64,000 nt of DNA from positions 228,177-292,176 of the forward strand of contig NZ_CP080648.1 in NCBI RefSeq assembly GCF_019599145.1, given 5' to 3'. Positions 31,834 through 39,956 of the stretch are shown here, piece by piece; positions within the stretch are counted from its first letter, which is position 1, and the number at the start of each line of letters is the position of its first letter. Source of the DNA: Streptomyces akebiae (GTDB lineage: Bacteria > Actinomycetota > Actinomycetes > Streptomycetales > Streptomycetaceae). The notes beneath the pieces are model-generated. The model worked only from the letters and a program-made list of their open reading frames with translations. It did no database searches and was not told the DNA's origin. A program made the translations under genes and the position numbers.

Positions 31834-34677
31834 TCAGCTCACCTTGTCCTGCACCTCCCGCGGCTGATGGTCGTCCATCGCCAGCAGCCAGCTCGGCAGG
31901 TCGGTGCGCTGACGTACGTTCAGCTTCCGGTAGGTCCGCGTCAGATGCTGTTCCACCGTGCTCACGGTGATGAAGAGCGCGTCGGAGATCTGCCGGTTGG
32001 TCTGCCCCCGCGCGGCCAGCACCGCCACCCGGAGTTCGGCCTCGCTCAGTACGTCGTCCCGGTCACCGTCTTCCGCGGCACGCGGATTGCCCTGCTGCTC
32101 CGGCGCCTGGCGCACCCAGGGCACGGCGTCCGGACCCTTTGCCGCGTCGTCGGCACGGAACACGAAATGCCGGGTGCGCTCCCCTCCCCCGGACTGTCGC
32201 AGCGCCTGGTTGGTGTCGGCCAGTGCGCGGGCGAGGCCTCGCCGGTCACCGCAGGACTGGAACAGCTCCACCGCTTTGGAGAGCAGCTTGCGACGGTGGT
32301 CGGGCGCGGCGGTGGAGGCGAGCAGGTGCAGCGCCCTGCCCCGGGTCCGCTCGTCGAGGCCGTGCGGAACGTGCAGCTGCTCCCGAAGGAGCTGCGCGGC
32401 GTGGGTACGGTTGCCGAGCGCGATCTGTACGCGCGCCAGCTCCAGTCGCCAGGGCACCAGCCCCGTGGCCTCCAGGTTCCAGCCGCGCATCATGGCACCG
32501 CAGCGCTGGAAGTCCGAGGAGGCGGCCTGGTGCCGACCCGTGCTGAGGTGGTGGGAGCCCCGGGCGATCAGGTAGTGCGCGCCCACCGGGGTGCGGAACA
32601 TCCCCGTCTGTACGGGCTCGGCGAGCCAGCGTTCGGCCTCGGCATGCCTACCGGCCTCCGTCGCACAGGAGATCAGTGTGCCCAACGGCCCGCCGACGGC
32701 CACTCCCCACGCGGGGGCGGGCAGGTCCTCCAGCGCGGCACGGGCATCCTGTTCCGCCTCGGGCAGATCGCCCAGGCGCAGCGCCGCCTCCGCGCGGATC
32801 GACCGCACGACGCCCCGCCACGCAGGGGTGTGGCGGGTCTCGGGCCGACCGAGCAGGATGCCGCACCACGCCACGACCCGGTCGGCACGCCCCGCGTACA
32901 GCAGTGCCAGCAGGGGAGCGACGAGCATGCCGCGGTCGCCCCGGTCGAGGTGGTGCCGCTGCAGGAACTGCTCGGCGGCGGCCGTACTGTCCACCTCGTC
33001 CGTCGGGAGCAGGGCGCTGCCCAGCACCGAGACGGCCTGCAGAAGCGGACTGACCGAGTGGGCTGCGGTGGCCGCTTTGCTCCACAGCCCCTGCGACTTC
33101 CGCGCCGACACCAGGAAGTCCGGGTGGGAGAGGGAGACCAGGAGCCGCATCGCCTGCAGCCGTCCGTCCTTGGGGCCCGCCGTCTCGCCGGCTTTCGCCT
33201 CCGGACCTGCGGCGACCGCTTCGGCGGCCTCCTCCGCCCGCCCCTGCCACAGCAGGTACGGAACCGCGGCGACGGCCGCCGAGACGGGGTACCCGTCGGT
33301 CTTCGCCGACCGCACCAGCCTGTCGAGGTCACCGTTGGCCGCCAGCGGATTGACCTGCCAACGTGCGCTGACCAGCATGCTCGTGAGGGCCTTGCGCCGC
33401 TCCTCGTCCGTGCCGGCCTCGCAGCCCAGCCGCAGATAGGCCACCGTCAGGTCGGGCCGGCCCGCGGACAGGGCGTGCTCGGCGGCGTCCTGCAGCACGG
33501 GCGCCACCCACTCCTCCCCGGTCAACCCGGAGGCGACCAGGTGCCCGGCGACCACGCTCGACTCGGCGCCGTACTCGTGCAGCGTCTTCGCGGCCCGCTC
33601 GTGCAGCCACTGCCGTATCTCGGTCGGCGTGTCGGACAGCACGGCGTGCAGAATGCGCGGGTGCCGCAGCCGGTCGGTGTCGACGAGCCCCGAGCTGTGC
33701 AGGACCCGCAGCGCCGACGTGACGGAAGCGGGCAGCAGGCCGAGGAGCTGGCCGAGCAGCTCCTGCGACACCGGCCGGTCGAGCACCGCCAGCGCCCGCG
33801 CGACCTTCCTGGCCTCCGGTTCGTGGCGGTAGAGACTGTGGAGCACGGCCCGGCCGAACGCGTCCCCGACGCGCGGCAGCGGGGCGGGCCCGCCCTCCTC
33901 CTCGCGCCGGTGGGGCTCGCCCACAAGCGCCTGGACGAGCAGCGGATTGCCACCGGTCATGTGCCGCAGGCGCTGAGCCTCCTGCACCACCTCGCTGCTC
34001 CCCGCACCCCCGGGCTCTCCGTCGCGCTCCTGCAGCAGCTGCGTGACCGAGTCCACGGTCAGCGGGGGCAGCGTGAGATGGGACAGCCTCGGCCGGCTTC
34101 CCAGCTCCGCATGGAACAGGGAGTTCGCCGGGCGCAACGTCGACGTCTCGGACAGCAACACCATGATCGGGGCGTGGTGCAGCCGCCGGGTCACGTACAA
34201 CAGGCAGTGCAGGGACGTCGCGTCGGCGTGCTGGAGGTCGTCGACCACGAGCACCAGCGGACCCCGGTCGACCAGTTCGAGAAGCGTCGCGAAGACATCG
34301 CGCAACAGCGGTGGCCACATGGGTCCTTCGGCCGGCAGTTCGTCCGCTGCCGCCCACCTGGCCTCGGCCGTGGGAATGGCGTCGGCGGCCTCGGCCATCA
34401 GCTTCTCCACCCGCGTGGTGTCGCACCCCGCCAACCGGGCGCCGTGCAGGAGCTGCCCGAGTACCCCGAAGGGCAGGCCCTGTTCCGCACGGGACCCGGC
34501 GGCCGTCAGCACCCGCGCGCCGGTGGAGTCCGCCCATTTGCCGAACGTCTCCAGCAGCTGTGTCTTGCCCATGCCCACCGGGCCCGTCACCAGGGCCACG
34601 TGTCCTATCCTGTGTTTCTCACAGGACTGCAGATTCCGGCGGAGTTGGGCGAGTTGTTCGCCTCGTTCGATCAGCAC
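31834..34677 (-). CDS. LAL-family LuxR-type transcriptional regulator (cluster activator)
   Basis: A ~947-residue large ATP-binding LuxR regulator. Near the N terminus is Walker A GPVGMGKTQLL and later Walker B LVLVVDDLQHAD; the middle is helical repeat-like; the C terminus has a LuxR HTH (LSEAELRVAVLAARGQTNRQ, then ISDALFITVSTVEQHLTRTY). Such proteins (PikD, NysRI type) usually activate macrolide clusters. I chose GTG at 34677 (VLIERGEQLAQL) because family members begin just there and GGGGAGG precedes it; the frame stays open upstream to a TTG at 34851, which would add 58 residues of unlikely sequence. It is convergent with the PKS and the last cluster gene on this side. Confidence 0.93.
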   Translation of the reverse strand: MLIERGEQLAQLRRNLQSCEKHRIGHVALVTGPVGMGKTQLLETFGKWADSTGARVLTAAGSRAEQGLPFGVLGQLLHGARLAGCDTTRVEKLMAEAADAIPTAEARWAAADELPAEGPMWPPLLRDVFATLLELVDRGPLVLVVDDLQHADATSLHCLLYVTRRLHHAPIMVLLSETSTLRPANSLFHAELGSRPRLSHLTLPPLTVDSVTQLLQERDGEPGGAGSSEVVQEAQRLRHMTGGNPLLVQALVGEPHRREEEGGPAPLPRVGDAFGRAVLHSLYRHEPEARKVARALAVLDRPVSQELLGQLLGLLPASVTSALRVLHSSGLVDTDRLRHPRILHAVLSDTPTEIRQWLHERAAKTLHEYGAESSVVAGHLVASGLTGEEWVAPVLQDAAEHALSAGRPDLTVAYLRLGCEAGTDEERRKALTSMLVSARWQVNPLAANGDLDRLVRSAKTDGYPVSAAVAAVPYLLWQGRAEEAAEAVAAGPEAKAGETAGPKDGRLQAMRLLVSLSHPDFLVSARKSQGLWSKAATAAHSVSPLLQAVSVLGSALLPTDEVDSTAAAEQFLQRHHLDRGDRGMLVAPLLALLYAGRADRVVAWCGILLGRPETRHTPAWRGVVRSIRAEAALRLGDLPEAEQDARAALEDLPAPAWGVAVGGPLGTLISCATEAGRHAEAERWLAEPVQTGMFRTPVGAHYLIARGSHHLSTGRHQAASSDFQRCGAMMRGWNLEATGLVPWRLELARVQIALGNRTHAAQLLREQLHVPHGLDERTRGRALHLLASTAAPDHRRKLLSKAVELFQSCGDRRGLARALADTNQALRQSGGGERTRHFVFRADDAAKGPDAVPWVRQAPEQQGNPRAAEDGDRDDVLSEAELRVAVLAARGQTNRQISDALFITVSTVEQHLTRTYRKLNVRQRTDLPSWLLAMDDHQPREVQDKVS

Positions 34678-35173
34678 GACTGGTCCTGCCTCCCCGTCTG
34701 CGGTGCCGGACCAGCAGATGTAGTGCTGGTCCGGCACCGCTCCCCGTACCGCGCCGCTGGGTGCCCGCTTGTATCCGTGGGTGTCCCTAGCGGGGGTGAA
34801 TCCATGCCGCTGATGCGGATCCCCGGAACTGACAAAAGTTCTCAAAATCAAAGCAATGCCGAGGCCAAACCTTCGTCAGAGTTGCATGTGCGTCTTAGGA
34901 GACGCAACAGAAGCAATCGAAACCAACCGGTGAAGAGGCCCCCACCGTGTGGGGGTCCCGTGAATGGAATCCGTGGCCGTGAAGCGTCCAAGAATGGGCG
35001 CTTTTCCCTGGCCGAAGCGGGTAGGGAACTTTTTGAGCCGGGACGCGTCGTGCCGACCGTCCCCCTCCGGAGAGACCGAGTTGTGGCGCGAGTTCACGCA
35101 CGCGTCCACGGCAATCGTTGAGACGGTCTGGAGTGTTTCTCTAGCGGCCGAAGGATTAGCCTCGATGTTTCAT
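34678..35173 (-). promoter_or_regulatory. Upstream region of the LAL gene with two hairpins
   Basis: No convincing gene on either strand. TGCGTCT/AGACGCA with a TAGG spacer at 34889-34906 is about 210 nt upstream of the LAL start and could be an operator or leader hairpin. CCCCCAC/GTGGGGG with a 3-nt loop at 34939-34955 looks terminator-like. Base composition falls noticeably between 34,820 and 34,920 (runs such as AAAATCAAAG), which suits a promoter for the minus-strand regulator. Exact -10 and -35 boxes are not clear. Confidence 0.4.
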
Positions 35174-35174
35174 G

Positions 35175-35203
35175 ACGGTCCGCCGACGGAGTCGGCGGAC
35201 CGT
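35175..35203. terminator. 13-bp-stem hairpin at cluster/mobile-belt boundary
   Basis: Perfect inverted repeat, arms 35175-35187 and 35191-35203, with a 3-nt loop (GGA), followed by TTTCG. It stands between the last cluster gene and the first insertion-sequence remnant. It could terminate transcription or be left from an element end. Confidence 0.6.
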
Positions 35204-35287
35204 TTCGCGTGCTGGGCTGAGGGTGGGCAGGGCGGTAGCCCGAGTGTGGGTCTGTCGAACGAGTGGTGTGACTGGGGGTGGTTGGGG

Positions 35288-35741
35288 TTACTGGCGGGCT
35301 GCTGAGAGGCGGCCGTCGAAGGTGATGTCGAAGGCGTTCAGTGCGGTCTTCCAGCGCATGGTCCAGCGGGCCTGGTCCTTGCCGGTGGGGTCGAGGGACA
35401 TGATTGCCATGTAGACGCATTTCAGGGCGGCCTGCTCGTGGGGGAAGTGTCCGCGGGCCTTGACCGCCCGGCGGATACGGGTGTTCACCGACTCGATCGC
35501 GTTCGTCGTGCAGACGATGCGGCGGATCTCGGTGTCGAACTGCAGGAACGGGGTGTACTCCTCCCAGGCGTTCTCCCACAGTTTCACGATCGCCGGATAC
35601 TTCCTGCCCCAGGTGTCGGCGAACTCGGCGAACCGGTCCCGGGGGGCTTCTTCGGTGGGAGCTGTGTAGACGGGCTTGAGGAGACGCGCGATCTTGTCCC
35701 AGTCCTGGCGGGCGGCATAGCGGAAGGAGTTCCGCAGCAGT
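35288..35741 (-). pseudogene. IS256-family (Mutator) transposase, C-terminal fragment A
   Basis: Reading leftward from 35741, the frame gives LLRNSFRYAARQDWDKIAR, later CTTNAIESVNTRIRRAVKA and MSLDPTGKDQARWTMRWKT, typical of the C-terminal ~150 residues of IS256 transposases, ending at TAA 35288. The N-terminal ~270 residues, with the first catalytic Asp, are absent. The break is at the LLRN codons, exactly where the ISAzo13-type element begins. Inactive remnant. Confidence 0.88.
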
Positions 35742-35743
35742 TA

Positions 35744-37782
35744 GGAGCCGTAAAGAATCAACCTGTCGGCGTGTTGCTGTCGATGGATGCCAGCAGTTCG
35801 GCGCCGGTGGCGAAGCGGGTCGGGGCGGGAGGCAGGGTGATTCCGGCTTCGCGGAGGACGGGTTGGGCGTCTTTGAGCGCGTTGTTGAGGGTGCCGAGGC
35901 TGACGCCGAAGGTGTCTGCCAGGACTTGTCGGGTGCCGAGCTTGCGCTCGTAGAGGACTGCGGCCAGGAGGCGTTCGGCATCGGTGATCTTCTGCCGGAA
36001 GACGCCGCCGCGGGTGCCGGGCTGGCGTGGTCCGCCCCGATGCTGGTGGTGGCGCCGCTCGATCAAGGCGGCTTGCTGAAGCGACAACTGGTCGATGAGC
36101 GAGGCCAGTTCGATGCGGTCCATGCCGGTCAGGGCAGGGTCGGCCAGGTGGTGGGTGCGCTGGAGGCGGGCGGTGACCGGGGTCCCGGAGCGTACGAAAT
36201 CCTCGAGCTCCTGGCTGCTTGAAAAGCACAGCGTGGTGGGCGTGATGGAGATGCTGTGTTCCTGGAGGAGGCGTCGGATCTCCTTGATGGACGGGCCGAG
36301 GGTGCGCCGGCACAGACCCAGCATCTCGGCGAGGAGGTTCTGCGAGGACACGTGGCGGAGGTAGATCACGCTCAGCAGGATGCGGTCCGCGGGGGCGAGG
36401 ACCGGGCGCTTGTTGTCTCCGGCGCCGTGGCGGCGCGGGCCGCCGCGCTTGCGGTGCAGTCGTTCCTCGCGAAGCGGGCCCAGCTCGGGCGTGAGTTTGC
36501 CGGCCAGGGCGGTCAGGTCCTCGCGGCTCATCCCGGTCAGGGCCGGCTCGGCCAGCAGGTCGAGGACCCGTCGGCGGGCAGCGTCACGGTCTGTGAGGGG
36601 TATGGGCTCGCCGTCGCAGGGGCCGTCGGGGCGGACGGTGTAGTTCCAGGTGCCGTGCGTGTCGTGGTACTCGATCGGCAGGCTCTTCAGCTGGGCCTTG
36701 CTGACCGCGATGCCCAGGTTCATCGTGATGTGGGAGAAGAGTCGGTGCTCGATCTTGTTCCACTTCGAGGTGCCGGGAGGGAAGTGACAGACAGTGACTG
36801 CCAGCCCGGTCTCGGCGGCGAATTTGGCTAGCTCCGCCTTCCAGAGGCGGTAGCGGTAGCCGTTGGAGCCACCCGCGTCCGCGGTGATCAACAGCTGGCT
36901 GGCCCGCGGATAGTCATGGCGGCCCCGGGCCTGCCACCAGCGGCGGATCGAGGCGACCGCGAAGACCGAGGTGTCGTGATCCACGCCAACGTTGACCCAG
37001 CCGGTGTCCGCCGAAAGATCGTAGATTCCATAAGGGATGGCGGCTTCGCCCGTCGGCCCGGAGAAGAAGCTGTGGTCATCGACCCGGACCGGGTCACCCT
37101 TCGGGCGCCACTGCCGACCGGGGTTCGGCAGCTGGCCGAGCATCTCCTTCTTCTTCGTGTCCACGCTGATGACGGGCTCGTCGTCGGCCTGGTGTCGTTT
37201 GACCTGCTCGTTGATGTAGCGGAACTGGGCGTCCCGGTTCGGGTGTTGCTCGCCCTCCAAGGTCTTGGCCTGGGCCTGGAGGCTGAATCCGTTGTCCTTC
37301 AGCAGCCTGCCCACCGTCATCGCCGAGACGGGATGGCCCTGGCCCGTCAGCTCGTCCGCGAGGATCCGTAGCGACTTCGTCGTCCACCGCAGCGGCGACA
37401 TCGGATCGCCCCGCTCATCCGGCTCGACCAGCGCCAACAGCGCGGGAAGCAGAGCCGGATCGACCTGCTCCGCACGCTTGCGGCCCCCGCCTGGCCTCCG
37501 GGTCCGCCCCGCGGACGCCGTGGTCTCGCCCGCCTCCAGCTCGAAGACTCCCCTGCGGACCGTGGTCTCGCTCACCCCCGCGGCCCGTGCGACCGCCCGG
37601 ACACCGCCGTGCCCCAGCAGTCTCGCCTCGGTGGCCAGCAGCAGCCTCCGCAGCCGCTCGTCCAGATGTGGCGACAACACCTCGAACCGCACGGCGAGTC
37701 GACCGTGCTTCCCCTCCGACAACGCCATACCAGGTCAACGAGGCACACCACAGAAGGCGACACCTCGTTTCCGTACGGCTCC
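35744..37782 (-). mobile_element. ISAzo13-family insertion sequence
   Basis: An element of ~2.04 kb with a single transposase gene. Short inverted repeats GGAGCCGTA mark the ends (35744-35752 and, reversed, 37774-37782), with partial match continuing a few bases inward. It separates two different IS256 transposase fragments, so no target duplication of one sequence is expected or found. The exact terminal bases are uncertain by a few nt. Confidence 0.75.
35758..37728 (-). CDS. ISAzo13-family DDE transposase
   Basis: A 656-residue transposase with an N-terminal HTH (VRAVARAAGVSETTVRRGVF), a DDE core visible as ISVDTKKKE, LLITADAGGSNGYR and PPGTSKWNKIEHRLFSHI, and a C-terminal extension with two more HTH-like segments (RHVSSQNLLAEMLGLCRRTL and ERKLGTRQVLADTFGVSLGT). 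The core is intact, so the element may still move. It is longer than the shortest family members because of the C-terminal extension, which probably binds the ends. ATG 37728 gives MALSEGKHGRLAV. Confidence 0.9.
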   Translation of the reverse strand: MALSEGKHGRLAVRFEVLSPHLDERLRRLLLATEARLLGHGGVRAVARAAGVSETTVRRGVFELEAGETTASAGRTRRPGGGRKRAEQVDPALLPALLALVEPDERGDPMSPLRWTTKSLRILADELTGQGHPVSAMTVGRLLKDNGFSLQAQAKTLEGEQHPNRDAQFRYINEQVKRHQADDEPVISVDTKKKEMLGQLPNPGRQWRPKGDPVRVDDHSFFSGPTGEAAIPYGIYDLSADTGWVNVGVDHDTSVFAVASIRRWWQARGRHDYPRASQLLITADAGGSNGYRYRLWKAELAKFAAETGLAVTVCHFPPGTSKWNKIEHRLFSHITMNLGIAVSKAQLKSLPIEYHDTHGTWNYTVRPDGPCDGEPIPLTDRDAARRRVLDLLAEPALTGMSREDLTALAGKLTPELGPLREERLHRKRGGPRRHGAGDNKRPVLAPADRILLSVIYLRHVSSQNLLAEMLGLCRRTLGPSIKEIRRLLQEHSISITPTTLCFSSSQELEDFVRSGTPVTARLQRTHHLADPALTGMDRIELASLIDQLSLQQAALIERRHHQHRGGPRQPGTRGGVFRQKITDAERLLAAVLYERKLGTRQVLADTFGVSLGTLNNALKDAQPVLREAGITLPPAPTRFATGAELLASIDSNTPTG

Positions 37783-37784
37783 AC

Positions 37785-38315
37785 CTATTGAGGAACAGCT
37801 TTCGTTACGCGGCCCGGCAGGACTGGGAGAAGATCGCGAAGGCGCTCAGGCCCGTCTGCACCGCGCCGACCGAGGACGCCGCACTGGAGCGGTTCGTGGA
37901 GTTCACTGACACCTGGGGCGGGAAGTATCCGGCGATCGTCCGGCTCTGGGAGGCGGCCTGGGCGGAGTTCGTGCCTTTCCTCCGGTTCGACGTGGAGATC
38001 CGCAAGATCGTCTGCACCACGAACGCGATCGAGAGCATCAACGCGCGGATCCGCAAGGCCGTCCGGGCCCGAGGGCACTTCCCCACCGACCAGGCCGCCC
38101 TCAAGTGCGTCTACCTGGCCGTCATGAGCCTGGACCCGACCGGCACCGGACGCAAACGCTGGACCATGCGCTGGAAGGCCGCACTCCAGACCTTCGACAT
38201 GGGAGGCAAACAGGCGGAGGCAGTACGGCACCGCATCAGGCACAGAACCAGCCCCTACTACCGGGGCCTTGCCGAACTCATCAACCAGGTTGCCGCGGCC
38301 GAACATCGGTCCTGA
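37785..38315 (+). pseudogene. IS256-family transposase, C-terminal fragment B
   Basis: The plus frame reads LLRNSFRYAARQDWEKIAK, CTTNAIESINARIRKAVRA and MSLDPTGTGRKRWTMRWKA, ending at TGA 38313-38315. It is homologous to fragment A but clearly divergent, so it is a different IS256 copy in opposite orientation. It begins at the same LLRN position. N-terminal two-thirds missing. Confidence 0.87.
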
Positions 38316-38317
38316 AG

Positions 38318-39600
38318 TGTCCCGTCTCGCTGGAGCTGAGGCACGGTGGCCGTCTGACCTGCTGCGTCTCAGGCTGAGTGAGACGCCGAGTGTCCGTCTG
38401 TCTCGCCCAACTGACTTCTGACTGGCGCCTCGTCGAGCACCTGCGTCCAGACCCAGGCTTGCTGGAAGGACTGAGCCGCACGGCCATCGATACCTGGAAA
38501 ATCCTTCGTCCGTGCCGCCGTCCGGATGATGAGGTGGCACGGTGATGAACCACGATGAGGCCGCGACTGTCCGACCGTTGACGCTGGCTTGGGTGGGTCG
38601 GCACCTGGAGGCCGGCGAACGGATCGTCAAAGCCGAGGTGCTGCACGGCGGCATCACCGCCGAAATGCGGAGGCTGATCATTGGCACACGGGACGGAGGC
38701 ACCCGGGACCTGGTACTGCGGAGCTACGTCGACCCGTTCTATATGGAGCACGCCGAGGACGGGCTGATTGGGGAGGCCGACGCTCTGACCTTGCTCGCGG
38801 GGACCGGCGTGCCGGCTCCTTCACTGGTCGCGGTTGATACGACTGCCGCGCAGTGCGAGTATCCGTCGCTCCTGATGACCCATCTGGCGGGCCGAACGGT
38901 CCTCGACGATGAAGGAATGGAGGCGCGCGTTCGCCTGCTGGCCCGTCAACTTGTGGCGATCCACGCGGTGAGCCCTGCTGAGCGGCCCCGGGAATATGCG
39001 ACGCTGACGACCGCCGACACCGTCGTGGTCCCCAAGGGCGCCGACGCGGCCGTATGGGCCGCAGCGATCGAAGTGATCCGCAGGCCCGCGCCACCCTATG
39101 AAGGGCGCTTCCTGCACCGGGACTTCCAGCCCGGCAACGTGCTGTTCGACGTGTCACCTTCGAACCCGGAAGGCGCCCGGATCACGGGCGTCATCGACTG
39201 GGCAGCAGCCTCCTGGGGCCCGGCCGATCTCGATGTGGCGCACTGCTCCGTCAATCTCGCGCTGCTGCACGGCCCGGCTTGGGGTCGGCGGTTCGCCGAG
39301 GCGTACGAGGAGGCTGGCGGTGTGCTGGCTGCGAGCGTGAGCGAGCGGCTGTACTGGCGGGTGCGGGACGCGCTGGCCGCCTCGGAAGAAGTGCAGTCGG
39401 TGTCGCAGCCGTGGCGGGAGGCCGGGAGGACAGAGCTGACGACGCGAGCTGTGGAGGAGCGGCTGGATGCCTATGTCACCGCCCTGATGGACGCGCCGGG
39501 CTGACACGCGAGAAACAACGGCAGTTGCCCGGGATTGAGCGAGACGTACGCCGATGCCTCACATCGACCGAGACTGCCTCCGCTTCAGCGAGACAGGACA
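38318..39600 (+). mobile_element. Inverted-repeat cassette carrying an APH gene, no transposase
   Basis: Imperfect 26-bp inverted repeats (23 of 26 matching) lie at 38318-38343 and 39575-39600; each contains AGCGAGAC. Inside are further copies of a GAG(C/T)GAGACG-type motif near 38,375 and 39,536. The only gene between is the APH-family kinase. This looks like a non-autonomous element mobilised by a transposase elsewhere. No clear target-site duplication. Confidence 0.55.
38542..39504 (+). CDS. APH/ChoK-family phosphotransferase
   Basis: A 320-residue aminoglycoside-phosphotransferase-family kinase. Catalytic loop FLHRDFQPGNVLF and metal-binding GVIDWAAASWGPADLD are intact, and GLIGEADALTLLAGTGVPAP is the N-lobe segment usual in these proteins. 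Members phosphorylate aminoglycosides, macrolides or small metabolites; substrate cannot be told here. GTG 38542 and ATG 38545 are both possible after GAGG at 38531. It lies inside an inverted-repeat cassette and so may be horizontally acquired cargo. Confidence 0.85.
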   Translation: MMNHDEAATVRPLTLAWVGRHLEAGERIVKAEVLHGGITAEMRRLIIGTRDGGTRDLVLRSYVDPFYMEHAEDGLIGEADALTLLAGTGVPAPSLVAVDTTAAQCEYPSLLMTHLAGRTVLDDEGMEARVRLLARQLVAIHAVSPAERPREYATLTTADTVVVPKGADAAVWAAAIEVIRRPAPPYEGRFLHRDFQPGNVLFDVSPSNPEGARITGVIDWAAASWGPADLDVAHCSVNLALLHGPAWGRRFAEAYEEAGGVLAASVSERLYWRVRDALAASEEVQSVSQPWREAGRTELTTRAVEERLDAYVTALMDAPG

Positions 39601-39634
39601 TGAACGTCCCGCACCAGTAGATGCGGGACTAGCT

Positions 39635-39730
39635 GGGGCCAGCTATCGATCCTCGCGGGGCCAACTACAGATCCTCACAGCCCGCCGACCTCGTCGACGG
39701 CCGAGGACGCGGGGCCACCTATCGATCGAA
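39635..39730. repeat. Three copies of a GGGGCCA-type repeat (IS21-like end remnant)
   Basis: GGGGCCAGCTATCGATCCTC (39635-39654), a variant GGGGCCAACTACAGATCCTC (39657-39676) and GGGGCCACCTATCGATCGAA (39711-39730) are direct repeats. Multiple such copies are typical of transposase-binding ends of IS21-family elements. No istA or istB gene is nearby, so this is a stranded end. Confidence 0.45.
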
Positions 39731-39740
39731 GTCACAGCGA

Positions 39741-39833
39741 CCCGCTCGGGCCACGGGAGGCCAGAGCCTCACGACCGCCGTACCGCCACAGCTGGTGCCA
39801 CTGGTAGGCAGATTTCAGGCTCACCCGCAGGCG
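39741..39833 (-). pseudogene. IS630-type transposase fragment, downstream half (interrupted)
   Basis: The minus frame gives RVSLKSAYQWHQLWRYGG and REALASRGPSGS, the second half of the N-terminal winged-helix region of IS630-family transposases. It continues the reading from 41606-41732; the two were separated by the IS256-type insertion. Beyond 39741 the gene is lost and the IS21-like repeats begin. Confidence 0.7.
39824..39833. repeat. Target-site duplication, left copy
   Basis: CCCGCAGGCG here is repeated at 41606-41615, immediately flanking the IS256-family element. IS256 elements make 8-9 bp duplications, so one or two outer bases may match by chance. Confidence 0.75.
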
Positions 39834-39956
39834 AGCAATGCTCATGACCTGTGGATCGGTGTCGGCGAGGCAACGTGGAGGGCGTACCTTCCCGAATGAT
39901 CCTGTGATGGTCATCGAGTAGGCCGACGTTGGCGCGTCGGTCGGGAAGGCACGCCC

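Noticed and set aside
31867..35121. 1,084-codon plus-strand frame opposite the LAL regulator
   Set aside because: Low-complexity Arg/Gln/Val-rich shadow; the minus frame has Walker and LuxR HTH motifs.
39848..39861. CCTGTGGATCGGTG read as part of the IS630 coding frame
   Set aside because: An inverted copy at 41577-41590 and flanking duplications show it belongs to the IS256 terminal repeat; the coding match there is accidental.
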